Part shown: in pieces, positions 1-13,163 of the stretch
How the letters are laid out: every line of letters starts with the position of its first letter
Position numbering within the stretch: position 1 is the stretch's first letter
Source of the DNA: Citrus sinensis
Taxonomy: Eukaryota > Streptophyta > Magnoliopsida > Sapindales > Rutaceae
Direction: 5' to 3'
Length of the DNA stretch: 64,000 nucleotides
Assembly (NCBI RefSeq): GCF_022201045.2
Contig: NC_068559.1
Location: forward strand, 27,473,501 to 27,537,500
The notes under the pieces: generated by a model
Seen by the model: only the letters and a program-made list of their open reading frames with translations
Told to the model about the DNA's origin: nothing
Databases searched by the model: none
Position numbers and translations under genes: made by a program

Positions 1-657
1 GAATTTAGTCCTGCAGTGAAAGCACGAGGGACTGACTAATGTACTACATTTGCCGTATACTTCAAGGATTTCAATCAAACCGTTCAATTTGGAGATTTTC
101 ATAGTGAAATTTAACAGTTTCATGAATTACCCAACTCGTGAACTGGACAATGACAATTAGAAAAAGCAGAATTAGCGCCCCTATCCCAGCGTAGAAGGGC
201 CAAGCATGACAGAGCCTTGCCACCTTTCATCATTCTTTGACAAACAAATATAAAAAAACGGCAGGAGGTAAGCACGGTTACAAGCCAGATCGCGTACTAA
301 TTGTATAAAAATTTAGACTATTAATAAATACTAGCACAGTGCTAGCAGCACTACAAAGAGCTTATATTCACTAGGCCGCCTTGCTGCAACTTAACGCTTC
401 AGATTCCATTTCCAAAAGAAAATATACTAATACCCCCATTCAGCTCGACCATAATTGGAATTAAAATACACAAAATAAATCTAAAAGGGCTAGTTCTTCC
501 CCCATATGCTACTGAAAAGCAAACTGCCGGTTCCTAATGAGCTCTACCCACTGATTGAAGTTACTAAATTATTGAGGGTTATTAGTAGATCTGACCATTC
601 AGTAGGAGTAAGTCCCCGCTAAGCTCAAAAATGCTTTATTCTCCCATTTCAATTCCA
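1..657 (-). other. 3' UTR and downstream flank of the AMP deaminase gene
   Basis: This stretch follows the AMP deaminase stop codon on the minus strand. It is AT-rich and I see no coding region, so it is probably 3' UTR plus downstream spacer. The polyadenylation point cannot be fixed by eye. Confidence 0.5.
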
Positions 658-3600
658 TCAGGTGTCTATTTCTACAGGAATAATGGCCCTTCCCAAGTAG
701 ACATACTGCATCTCTTCCTTCCATGTCTGCCAAAAAACTCTCTATTAGATGGCAACAGAAGAATATACAATTTAAGGCAAGTGCACGGAAGAAACTGAAA
801 CTTACCTCATGTCGAAACTCAATTCTTATATTCGGTACATTCGTCTTATGAATATCATTTCCTCCTGGGCCTCTGATGAAGTATTTATTACCAAGCCAGT
901 GTGACTGTAAGGAGGACCGGAAAAACAAGGAAAGGGAAAAAAAGGGAGAAAAACACACAATAAGCATATAGACTTTGCACTGTGGCCCAATTCTGAACTC
1001 TTATCAACTCAAAACTAGAAGAACAAAAAATTTACAGCCTGGCACATATTGATTTCATTAACTTTCTACATAAGAAATCTTTTGTTTCAATGGAAATTAC
1101 ATTTCCTAATGATGACTGATAGAATCCCTTCACCCCAACCTTTTAAGAGAATAAGTGCATGGTTTTTAAAAGCAAAGCCCCTACCTTTGCCATATGCGAA
1201 AATCCTGATTGATAAACAGAATTTCTTGCTATCTCACATAGGTCACAAGAACTGAGCTTCCACACCTGTAAATTATGACTTCCATAAGCTATATAGCTAT
1301 GACCAAGAGCAATATGTAGAAACAAGTATACCTTTGCCGCAACACTATACTCTTCCACAAGTGCTTCTTTTGTTAAGTGGATTTGCAAAGGATCATCAGA
1401 CGAGAGTGAAACATTCAGGCCGCGCTGGAAGAACATAGGAAACGGATTTCGATGATAATCCAGGAAAAGAGAATTATTGCTCAGTGGTGACATTGCCAAT
1501 CCAATCTGATACCACCAAAAAAGGAAACAAATAAATAAATAAATAAGAGAACAAATTGCAAAACTTTTCAGCTGCCAACAGATGATAGAACAGTTTTAGA
1601 AAAATAAGCTTACTGCCAACCTAATTCGGGTAATGGATTCTACTCTACAATTTCCAACAAAATGGGACCTCATTCCAAAATTCACTTGATTAAAGATAAT
1701 CCAAAAGCCCATGGTTGATTTAATTTTGGGACATGAGCATTAGTTCCCACCTATCAACCAAGAATTACCAAATTACAATATATGCAAGCTTAGAAGCAGT
1801 TTCCAAGTAGAAGTGTAAGATAAAAATATTTCTCAATGCAATTTCTATGTACATGCCTAATTTCCAATGTCATGAATGATACACTAGGAGTTATATAGCC
1901 TACAGAACCAAAGCCAAATCCTCAAAAAGGAACAAGCCAATGCAAGTGTAGCCAACCTGAGCGAGGTAATACAAGTACTGCAAAACTGGGGACTTCCGCA
2001 AATTAATACCATGTGATATGTTATTACATAAAAGGAATGCAGCAGCCAAATGGTCAATTTCACCAGCCTGCACATAACATTAATATCTTAACCATTTTCA
2101 CAACCGGAAAAACAGAAAGCGAGACAAAGAGAGAGAAAACTTAAGACAGAGACAATAACCTCCCCACAATGAGGCCGCAGTTTAATTGTTGGCATTCCCT
2201 TTGATTCACGAAGCTGAAAAAAGAGAAATGAAATGCAAAGAATTAATACCAACATGATCCAGATTAAAGACAGTATCTCTCATATTCCTCCAAGTGCTTG
2301 ATCGAATCTTTCACTTACAAACAAAAACCTGTAACCACACTATATTACAACCTGTTAGTTTAAGGAGTTCCTGAGTTCGAGAAATAAATAACGTATAGTT
2401 TCTTCAATTAATCCACACTCTAAACCACAAGTTCAAGACACATTAACAGTTGAAACCTTGTGTACTGTTTCAAATCAAAGTTTTAAGTTACATTCTCAGT
2501 CTTTAAGAGATTAAAGCTGCCCAGTTTCAACATCACTTTCTTTTACTTAATTTCAACTCATCACATTTTCAAATGAGCATCAGACAGAATTTCAAATTTT
2601 AATAAGAACCAGATGTACTGCAAGAGACACTTGATAAACATCTTCGTGTCACGAAAATGATTTACCATTAGTCATCATTTTTATACTGTTTCCAACATAA
2701 CACCAACAATAGTAAACAATTGGTCGACCAGTCAAACTATATGCATCATTTTCATGGAAGAAACAAATACGATACAAACCTTGTTGAGAGTATACAAGTT
2801 TGCATAGAAGTAATAAGTATAATACGAGTAAGCCGGATTGAACTCATTGGTCCATTCAGCCGGTTTGGGCATGTGCTTTGTTGGACGTCTTTCTGGTTTA
2901 CTTTCATCATCTACAAGGTCAAAACCCACAACCTGTGTTGACAATGAAACAATAGTATCACTTGCTGCTTCAATTGTTGATTTAGTTTTAACTTTCGGCA
3001 GTCAAAGAGAGGAACTAAATAACCACTTCAGGCAACTTTCGCAAAGCATATAAGCCTATAACAGAAACCTAGAAGCTCAATGTTCAGAAATTGGGAAAAT
3101 AAGCAACTAAGGACTCTGCTCATAATTTCAATTATCAGTATCAGTCACGGAACAAAAAGATCGAGAATGGATGAGTAAAAAAGTACAAGGAAAAAGGTTC
3201 AATAATGAGAGGTTGCAGTAATCAAAGATAATGGATAATCAAATAGACGGAAGCTATCAAGATAGTTTGCCCGCAGTCAACAAAGGCCCGTGAATGTGCA
3301 TCAATACAAGGGTACACTCTACATTGACTAATGACATTAACAAGTAAAGAAGGCAAAAAGATGTTCGTGGACATAGAGAGAAATGATATCATTGCCGAGG
3401 AAATGACAAAAGTTAGAGCGAAAGACAGAGAGAATGGTGAAAATTAATGAAATAACCAACCCCAAGTGCTCAAACTCAAGCATTATTGATTTTACTCAAG
3501 TTATATAGTCACAGTGCCTTCGGCTGTAATATGACTCAAATTCAGCAAATAAAATATCACATGGCTAAAAGTATGTAAACTTCACACTAACAATATTGTT

Positions 3601-6600
3601 AAAATAACATGCTAAAATTCCACTATCAAGTGCCACCACATTAACTTACCAAACTTAGATTGTTTATTCGACAACAAAAATGTTGAAAGATCAAATCCAA
3701 TTTAAATAAAATAAGAACATTCTTTTAGTCTTCTAAAGCCACCACCTTTATAACTAATGTGGTAGGAAAAGCTGAGAGTCAACACCATAATGTTCACAAG
3801 TCAATTGTAAAAAGGGCAAAAACGCAAACCACTTCTGCCAGAATGTAGTCAAACTCAGAATTCCCATATGAAAAGCCACATATTAAACATTTGAAAATAG
3901 CAATAATTACAGCTGCAATTCTTTATATAGTTACACAAACAATCTGGCATTTGGACAGGACCACTGTAGACAAGCATGCATGCAATAAACAAACACAATA
4001 TTGACATTGTCAAACAAAAGCATGACCACGCAACAAATAGAAATAAAGGAGAAGAAGAAACCAAAGAAAGTTTACACAAGTAAACACAACACCACTATAA
4101 AATTGACAGTGACAAAGCACGCGGATCATCTCAGTTCTGAATGACACAATCAAACATTCATTATTTAGACGATATGTGCAGAATAGAAGACAGACAATAC
4201 TTACCATCAACAGGAACACATGAAGTTGAGGATGGGAGCTTGGATCAATCGTGACTTCAAATAGGGGAATGAACACATTATCAATAATATTTTGAAAAGA
4301 TTTAACAATGCCCATTTGCTTGTATACATTGTATAGTCGTGGTAGCTGCAAATTGAATTCGAAATAAAAGGCATGTGTTAGAAACACAACATTAACACGT
4401 AGTAGTCTCAGAATTCCACACAAAATATGGGCAAAAGGAGGTAACTTTTTTTTTTTTTTTTGACGTCCCAAGGGAAGCTATTCTTAGATTCTAATTGGAA
4501 TTCCATGCCTCTCTCTCTCAACCAAGGAGCTTTCTTGTACCTGCAGCTCCTCCAGTTAATGTAAGTGAAAAACCTAATTAAGCAGGTACCAAAGGGGCGC
4601 AACAGATGTACAGATATTACCCTATACAATCTTTCATAGAAGCATGCTGTCAAAATCAGTCAGAAAGAAAGTTAACTGCACAAACTATGGAGGCCACTGA
4701 AAAGAAGAAAGCATCAGCATTATAGATACCTGGATTAACCAAATAGCATTCTCACTGTAAATTTCATTGTTGATGAACCAGCTTGCCAGCTGGTCCCATT
4801 CACTTTGTTTCCTACCATATATAGACACCCTGTATTCTGCCATCTGAAATGATCAAAAATGTAATCTGAGATGCTTCCTTTAATAATGAAAAACTGGTGG
4901 ACTATGTACATTAAGATCATTTAGTACCCAAAAATTTTTTTAAAAAAATAGCTTTCAAGATTACTGGAATTTTAGACACAAACATGACCAAGAATTCAAA
5001 TCTACCATATTTCTCTCTCTTCATTGTGGTTGGGTACCTGGTATTTGCTAGCTTCAAGATCCAATAAAACTTGCTTTGTTAGTTCCGCCAAAAACCGTCC
5101 TATAATATTCAAACTTAACAGTCAACATTTGAAAATTGTTTGCTAACTCAGTTAAATAAAACATTTTGAAAAACTTTTTCAGTATGCTCTTTGAACTGCA
5201 CTCGAAAAGCCAAAAATACAACAGTAGGAAGCAACTAATTGCTAGAGATCACAAACCAAAGAAATAAGTGAAAAAAATAATGGGATGAGTTTACAATCTA
5301 CTGAAAAATAGAGTTATAAGATCACAGTTGAGTCAAACCTTGAATAAGATTATCCTGCTTTAAGAAAATTTCCCTGAGTCTGCTCTGCCCACAGGGATTG
5401 TATTTGAGATTGAATTTGTCGAATCGATGAAAGGTACTCTTGTCAGCATGAACATCCAACAAATCCACATTCAGATCATACCTAAAAAACTCCCAACAGA
5501 TTAAAACAACTAATAGAATAAGAAAGCAGAAACTATGCAGTTTCTGTAAATAGAAATCAATAAGCATAAGAAAACCCATACCCAGTCAAGTCCAAACTCT
5601 CAAAAACCTCCTTCAGTGTCATATACTTTCCATCTCTAAATATAACAACCTGCAAATATGTTTTTCATCAATCAAGGAGAAGTACCAACCAACAGAAGAG
5701 CCTTTCATTTTCTGAGCTAAAAAACTTAACGTGAATACTAGTCTAAAAGAATTTGAAACATACCTCATCAGGTTCTTTTCTTAGTTTTGACTTGATGAAA
5801 CGCAGAAGATGCTTCTGGTTCATGCAAGCAGAATGATGCACATGTGTATCCACTTTTCTAATATTGTAGAAATCACGATGAGGTGCACTCTTTTGAGCCA
5901 GAAACTCCCCATCAGCATTTACTAACAGATGAAGGTGAAACTTCTGTATGGTTTTCAGGTATGTGTTATGAAACAGTCCAATGGGGAAAGGTTTAAAAAA
6001 AAAAAAAGATAGAGAGGAAATACCTCCTCAAGGAATCGTAGTCTGTGATGGCAAGCAGTACGAACATTTCCAATAGACATAATTCTCAGAATGTGATGCA
6101 TATCGGTAAAAAATTCAGTTGCACTGGCAACAGGAAAAAGTTCTGTTGTGTCTGAATGGAACGCAGAGAGATTTACTGATCTCAGGATCAATGATGTATA
6201 TTTAGCACAAAAGATATAAAAATAAAAACAAATAAAATAATGTTAAACTATTTACTAGCACTTACCCTTATGCCACTTCAGTAAGATTAGGATTCTGGAG
6301 AAACAAATCTTTTACATAAGTCAATAATACTTTGTTATAAAATCAGCTCCAGCGAGAGTCTAAGATATTTTTAAAATGACATAAAGGGAATGCCATTTTA
6401 TACAATCAGGCAAAACAACATTTTTTATCCCTGATTGTCTCCATGCCTAACATTAATGAATATTGAATTTCTATAATTTTCAGTTGATTAAATTAAAAAT
6501 GATGTAATAGGGCCCTATGAAAAGTGAATAATATATCAAATTGTGCGCCAGTGAATGCATAACCTGGTCTCAGTTTATAAAAAATAAGAAACTTCAAAAT

Positions 6601-8861
6601 AGAGCAATACAAATTACTGGGCACTGCATACCACTTTCACTTGCATAAACATGTACAACTCCATCCTCCATCCTAAAGTGGTGCTGCATGTAAAGAAAAT
6701 TAGTTTCCAAGGGTATATTAGGAAATGAAAGTGAAACAAGCCATTGGTCCCACAGTATCATGTTCAAAACAGAATAAATCACTTCTCATTTCTATGTACA
6801 ATTAATAATTGGGAAATAACTCACTTTACTTGCTTCAACGGGTACAAAGTGAAAAGGATCAGATCTCATCTCTGATATATTAGTCTCTGGCTCAGCTTCC
6901 TTCATCCATGGGGCAACCTTTTCAGTAAAAACATATCTTTTTCGCAAATCCAAACATTCCTGAATCATCTTCCAAACTTCTTCCTCTTCTATATTTGTTG
7001 GCTCTGAAAGTAATATTTTATAAAAAATAAAATATAAAAAGAATCATGTAAAATTTCTTTCCTTCAATTCAAATTCAGCAACTCAACGTCAAGAAAATTT
7101 GAAAGGAATAAAGACTAGACAGAGGTCTCCACAGAAACTCTTCAGGATTAGAAGGATAGGAATACCATGCACAGTGGTTCTCAGTTGTGATATAGTGCTG
7201 TACAAAATAGTTTCAGTCCCCACTGCATTTCTCGAAGTTTTATCCACCTTTCCATTGTCATGCAGATCAAGAGCAGGTTTCGCATCATTTATTGTAGCCC
7301 TATAATTTTTATCTTGAACATAGTTCATACCATCACCTCTAAATGGAAGAGCAGAAGAAGATTGAACTTTAGAGTCGGCACCCTGCAAATCCATCACAAG
7401 GTATTAAATAGCCAGTAAACTAATGCTCTTAAACACTAGTAAGATGTATTAGCACCAGTTAGCCATGTAACAACTAAAATAATTATTGTGGTACTAATTC
7501 GTCTGTATTACTATCTCATTTAATACTAAAGCAGAAATTAAACTACATCATATCTCCCTATATTATCACCACTCATACAAGAAAAACCAAAAGAGAATCC
7601 AAAACTCTGCACCACATCAGAGGCCTACACATTCTGTATCTCAAATGTACCAGAACAAACTGAGAGCACACACATCTTGAAATAAGAAGCTGAAACTACG
7701 TATAAACATACACTTATCATATAAGCAAAAGCATCTACATTCTCATTGCTATAAGTGATGTCATCTTCATTTGCATGCTCTGTTCCATCCTCATCAGAAT
7801 CCTCAGCACTTTCAAAGGCATTGCCAACAGGGGTCCTTGGAAGTCTACCAAGAGACGCTAGTCTTGTACCAGAACCACTGCGATTAATGGATTGACCCTC
7901 TTCTGCAAAAACAGAAAACAGCATTATTATCCGCCAAAATGCCTCCACATACGAAATGCAATAAAACTTTCATAATGGAAAGAAAGAACACCACTCAATC
8001 GATGAAAGAATCTCCGTAACAAATCCCTACAAGAAATTCAGTTCTGGCGCTCAAAGCCCATAATTATCCCAGTACTAAGGTACTGCCATCACAATTCACC
8101 TAAAGGAACTTTTCAGCCAGAAATCTCAAGAAAGCTGATAGGGGAAAACATATGACATTAAACTCCACAAGATTTTTCTTTCCTTCCTTTTCCTTTTAAA
8201 AATATGAAGTTACTTGAGTTGTAGTGTTTCCACTCCCAAAATGAACAACTAACTTGTAACAGTCAATCAGAGACTAAGTTATCCGAGTTCATCATGCAAT
8301 TACAAACTTCAGATAACTTTAGAAAATATAACTCCGCAGAGTGATAATACATATAACAAGTAAAATACCAAGTCTTCGTGGCGTTTGAAGAGATGGAAGT
8401 CCAGTGGGAATGAAATTGAGCTTATCAAGTGAAGAAGCGGAACAATTCTGCGCCCTAACCCTAATGGCTTCATCAAATTTCGCATCCTCTTCCAACCAAT
8501 CATTTCTCACAGAAACATTCGGCAACGAAGATGAAATCCCGTACCGCCGAAGCGTGCTATCCTCCAACGACCTCGACAAACGACTCTGGCTCTGCTGCCG
8601 CATAATCGCATAGCCATCAGAACCGAAATCTTCCTCGAAATCCCCTTCTTCAGTGTCGCCGTCCTCTTCTTCTCCTTCTTCTTCCTCGAAGTGAGTGTCA
8701 GATTTTTGCGGGAGTTTGCGGCGAATCTCGACGAGGCGATCGAGGACTTGGTCGACGGCGCGCTTGTGAATGTAGAAAGCGGAAATGGCCATCAACGAGG
8801 CCCCGACGAGGGCGGCCATGGCAAGCTGTAGAGATGACGTTGAAGACGGATCCATTGCCAT
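658..8861 (-). CDS. FAC1: AMP deaminase (FAC1/AMPD family), 19 exons
   Basis: Deaminates AMP to IMP in purine metabolism; the Arabidopsis homologue FAC1 is needed for embryo development. Exons (minus strand): 8369-8861, 7712-7902, 7166-7382, 6835-7004, 6632-6683, 6024-6151, 5764-5943, 5582-5649, 5339-5481, 5038-5099, 4730-4843, 4205-4345, 2780-2932, 2160-2213, 1957-2067, 1332-1505, 1185-1265, 806-904, 658-726. They total 2,700 nt (899 aa plus stop), all with GT-AG borders and consistent phase. Residues about 10-32 form a hydrophobic N-terminal anchor, followed by an acidic and Ser-rich linker. The catalytic domain has the metal motif [13 protein letters not shown] (His451/His453), the block PHCGEAGEIDHL, and SLSSDDPLQ with Asp796/Asp797. 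The C-terminus ends PVEIDT. Met1 (MAMDPS) was chosen as the first Met before the anchor; Met3 is an alternative. The position-specific Ser/Cys in the GEAG block is a known variation in the family as I remember it. Identity is very secure; small exon borders slightly less so. Confidence 0.95.
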
Positions 8862-9811
8862 TAGCGTGAAAATGAAACCCTAGCTTCTTTCTGTTTGGGT
8901 TTTTATACGTGAGTGTTCTATTGGAGGGAGTGAACAGTGACCTGGTTCGTTTTTCAGTTTTCAAAAGGTCGAGGGTACTTTTAGCGGCTTTTTCTGTTGT
9001 ACACGTGGAATCGCTCCTGTGCATTCTTCTGGGGTTGGCCTTCGTCCTTGGGCCTCGGAGACCATGAGGAATGATGACGTCATATTCACGCGAATCCGAT
9101 TAGTGGTTAGGTGGCGCCTCGTCGTGATAACATGTGGACTGCTACTTTATGTAATTTTCCCAATGAGTACATATTTGTTCCATTTTTTTCACATATGTCC
9201 TTTTGTGTTGCTGTTGCATGAACGAAATGAAAAGTAGGCTACCAGACAGAGTTCGGTCCAGTTTCAGATATTTGGGCTATGAAATTGTGAAGTCCATTTT
9301 GAAATCAAATAATTTTTCATTTCAATAAGAAAATACTTAATTACGAATATCCGCAATTTATCAAGTGATAAAATGCTCCTACTGTTGTTCTACACCGTTT
9401 CGGCTGCTCTCTCGTACAATGTTTTGAATTCGTACTTCGTTGTGTTGTTTTCTTTTTCCTTCGACAATGTCTAACAGTTTAAAATATGTTTCAGTGATGA
9501 TAAAATAATATCAAATTAAAAAATAAATCTGTTGAGAATCAAATACTATTTGATGGTACATGAGTGATATGTGTATATACCAAATTTAGCTTGACGATGC
9601 GATCCGGTTTTAGGAGGTTCGGGCTGTGAAACCTTCTTGGCATAATACTGTATGACTTTCGAATCTAGGTGCTTTAATATGCAAGTCAGGAAAATCGTAA
9701 GGGTAACGGTGTTAATATTGGCGAAGACCCTCCGATGATTAAGTCATAAATCTAGAGCATTGTCGATAATAATTAAAGGAAAACAGAGTCAAGGGACATA
9801 AAAAGTTATAG
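8862..9811 (-). promoter_or_regulatory. Presumed 5' UTR/promoter of the AMP deaminase gene
   Basis: This is the flank upstream of the AMP deaminase ATG. A pyrimidine-rich leader lies next to the start codon, and a G-box core CACGTG sits at 9002-9007, about 140 bp upstream. I see no credible ORF. The promoter role is inferred from position. Confidence 0.4.
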
Positions 9812-9819
9812 TTTTCTTT

Positions 9820-10756
9820 TGAGAAAAAGCTCTTCTCATCCCTAAGGTTTCATACAATAACTTATTTCATCCTTACTTTTTTAAATAATAGCCTAAAACA
9901 TCCTTCCGTTAACTTACCATTAGTTGAATATCGTTTGTTAGTAATTCATTAGGGGTAAAAAAGGATGTCTATCAAAGAGAAAATTAGAAAAATAAATAAA
10001 AGTTGACATATAACTAAAAATGATTTTATCTAATCCCACTAAATAGGAAATACCGAAAAAGATAAAAAACTTTTATTTCAATCAATTCTTTTTTCACTTT
10101 TTTTCTATTTTGCCGGCATGAAAGCCCTATAAACCCTAAATCTAAGTACCAAAAATATTATAATTTGCTTATTCATATAAGTATACTCTCTAATTGCACT
10201 GTAAAATTGCTTTAATTAAGTTGAAGATAAAGAAGATATTCAGCACATGCAAACACATAAAATTTGATGGTATTTTTGAGTTTTTCTTCCAATAATTTAA
10301 AGATATTGTGTTAATTACAGTTTGTTTCTTATGCACTATAAAATGTCTTGAATTAAGTTGAAGATAAAGAAGATATTCAGCACATGCAAGCACATAAAAT
10401 TTAGTGGTATTTTTGAGTTTTTCTTCCAATGATTTAAAGATATTGTGTTAATTACAGTTTGTTTCTTATGACAATTATTTAATGGTTATATCAAACTATA
10501 TCATCGTTGATTTCATTTAAGAAAAAGTTAATGAATTTTGCATACTTTGTAGTGTTATTTAATTGTGTAAACAAAATTATTTTAAAATAGTTTGTATCAC
10601 TTTAATGAAAAATCATATTTTGCTCTCAATAAATTATTAGTTAACGGCTTTACACTAATGGTGAGTTAATGGGAGAATATTTTAGACTGTTGTTTGAAAA
10701 GTAAGGATGAAATGAGCTATTGCATTAAATCTTAGGGATGAAAAGAGATTTTTTCA
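9820..10756. mobile_element. 937-bp non-autonomous TIR element with 8-bp TSD
   Basis: The ends are inverted repeats of about 100 bp. The left end reads TGAGAAAAAGCTCTTCTCAT and continues through a CATCCCTAAGG block to CCATTAG near 9926. The right end (about 10655-10756) is its diverged reverse complement. The 8-mer TTTTCTTT directly flanks both sides (9812-9819 and 10757-10764). Inside is a tandem duplication (10196-10470). There is no transposase ORF, so the element is non-autonomous. An 8-bp duplication fits hAT, while TIRs this long fit MULE; superfamily is unresolved. The duplication is low complexity, which lowers its weight. Confidence 0.75.
10196..10470. repeat. Two-copy tandem repeat (about 137 bp unit) inside the TIR element
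   Basis: Unit 1 (10196-10331) and unit 2 (10332-10470) share long near-identical stretches, including the block around AGTTGAAGATAAAGAAG and the run ending in TTTGTTTCTTAT. A few substitutions and small indels separate them. The copies lie inside the TIR element, so the duplication probably arose in this element or its parent. Confidence 0.85.
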
Positions 10757-10810
10757 TTTTCTTTTTATTTGTGAATCAAAATACTTGTCCTGTGGGCAGA
10801 ATACTTTTAT

Positions 10811-10976
10811 CAGTAGTGCTACACATCTCAAATGATGTGTCGTTAATTGAGTGGTTGATAATTCTTTATAAGATCCAAGTGAATTAATTGTATTATCTCA
10901 CCAACCACTCAATTAATGATACATCATTTGGGATAACTTTTTGGAATAAAAAATTTAGAATGTGTAGCATTACTCT
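10811..10976. mobile_element. 166-bp hAT-like MITE with 8-bp TSD
   Basis: The sequence is nearly palindromic. The left arm CAGTAGTGCTACACATC continues through a block ending GAGTGGTTG. The right arm is its reverse complement, ending ATGTGTAGCATTACTCT. The 8-mer ACTTTTAT flanks both ends (10803-10810 and 10977-10984). Size, TIR structure and the 8-bp duplication fit a hAT-derived MITE. Confidence 0.8.
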
Positions 10977-10984
10977 ACTTTTAT

Positions 10985-13158
10985 TATATCCTTTGAGTAG
11001 GAGTCCTTTTATTAAAGTGACTTGCAGAGTTCATGTGGTATTTGGAATACCTCCACGATGTGCCACGTAAGCAAGAGTATAGGGAGTTCTATTCATAATT
11101 GGATATTATAATTATTATTCTATTTGGGTTTCGATCTCCCATCGACGTATGAGGTTGAGGAAAAAAATATATTTACAAAAATAAAATTATGTAGCCACAA
11201 AACACTTTTTATACATACAACGCATGTATAAAGTGATGTGTCATGAATTAATCCAACGAAAATAATTGTGTGGGTTCTACGATTTTTTTTATCCAAGATC
11301 TTTTTATGCTATATTGCTCTGTATACACTTATTGGTGCCAACTGCTTCTACCTGTATCGTTATTACTAATTCTGTATTCATGGTCATAAGAGCTATATCA
11401 TAAGTGGGAAATGTGGGATTAGAAGAATATTGAGTAGTTCCATATTTGCGAGTGTAAGCTATTAATATTAGTCCAAAATCAACTTGGTATCCTTCTCTTC
11501 TTGTGATCCAGGTATTGACCATATAATTGACACAGTTTAAATGTGCTCTTTTAAGACGAATATTATCCTTACTATTTTTTTTTTCCTGAATATATGAACA
11601 ATAATGTCACATTGATAAAATTTGGATACAAAGTTGTATCCAGTTCACATTAATTATAAAATGTTATGTGTTAAATTATTATCATTTCATTATTATATAA
11701 TAAAGAGTTAAGTTTGGATTATTCACCCGTGACTTGACTATATTTAAATAATAACTTCACTTTTTTCTTCTTTTTTTTTCAAAAAATTGAAGTAACTTAA
11801 AGTTTGAAAAAATAAAGAGTAGTTTGAAGATCACAAATTTCGATCAAAATTCTATCATGATCAGATAATGTCCTGAGCAAATAACTCAATCACTGATTGA
11901 TTGTTAATAAATAAAAAAGTAAAGGAAGTTAAATCTTACTCATACACTACCACTAAAAGACACATGAAAAAAAATCATTAAAAGTTTAATAATACTCATA
12001 TCAGGAGAAGATCCTATTCCCATAAATATATGAGGGAGTGAGTTAATCCAAAATTTATCTTATAATAAATTATTTGAGAGTCACATAAATACTAATCAAT
12101 TGAGATAACAAACGCAACTAAGAGCATTGCTCGCGCGTGTGTGTATGATTAGTAGAGCAAATCTTCCCCAAACTAGCTAAATAACCATGTTTACTTACGA
12201 TATATTAATCGATTCATATAAAAAAGGACCTATCCAACGAACTAATTAACTTTATAAAATATGTTACGAATAGGTTCATCAATTACAACAAACCCTTTGC
12301 TCCAGTGGTCTGAAAGGAACAAGAAGAGCCGGGCTTCTTCGTTTCTCATTAAATTAGCTTCAGCTTTTGAAAGACGTTTTCCACTCGTTTACTCACTCTC
12401 AGTGGCGTTGCATGTGACGGGTAACAACAAATGATGCATTAAGTTCGTTGAAATTAACAGCGACGTGACATCTTCTTTACATCTTTGGATCATGTTCAAT
12501 TACTTGCTGGCCATGGTTCAGCCTGTGGTTTTGGAAGCTTACATAAAATAATTAAAAGTGCCCCACGCGATTTTGAAATTAGAACTAAAAGACAGGTATC
12601 ACAGTTGCGTATTGTAAAGCGATAAGCAACAATATACCATCCTTTGGCCACCCCTTTGTTACGTTAAAATGTAATTTAGAAGTTGCCTGCGATTTTGTGT
12701 AGTCAAAAGTGGACTCTTTTCAGGTCTACGAAACATTATAGCTAGCTAGGCTTATAATTGCTTTGATGCTCGGCGGAGCTAACTAGAGGCATAGCTTGTC
12801 TTTTTTTCTTTCTTTTTCAATACTCTAGTCAGTGGTTCTAAGAATTAAGAGACAGCACTATTTTCAATACTCTACCCACAAGAAAGAAATTTAATTTCTT
12901 TAATTTCTTTAAGGCAAAGCTTAAGTTATGGATTTACAATTTGTCTAAATATAAATAACAAGATGGGATACCTTTAGAAGTGGGTAACTGTAACTTATAA
13001 AGACCCTTTCATAAACTTCCAAGTATCGACAAGCCTATAATTTATTTTTCCAAACCTTTAAAAAGAATCTCAACCTCTATCCTCTAGAAATTTTGTTTGA
13101 ATTACCATATATGCACGTTAATCTTGCTAGTAAGCTGAGCTATCATCTATGTAACGAA
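10985..13158. other. AT-rich intergenic spacer, no gene seen
   Basis: No ORF here resembles a known family. A 72-aa minus-strand ORF at 11304-11522 matches nothing I recognise. The rest is AT-rich spacer with short homopolymer runs. Confidence 0.5.
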
Positions 13159-13163
13159 TAATC

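Noticed and set aside
11304-11522. 72-aa minus-strand ORF
   Set aside because: No domain or family resemblance, in AT-rich spacer, no splice-linked exons found.
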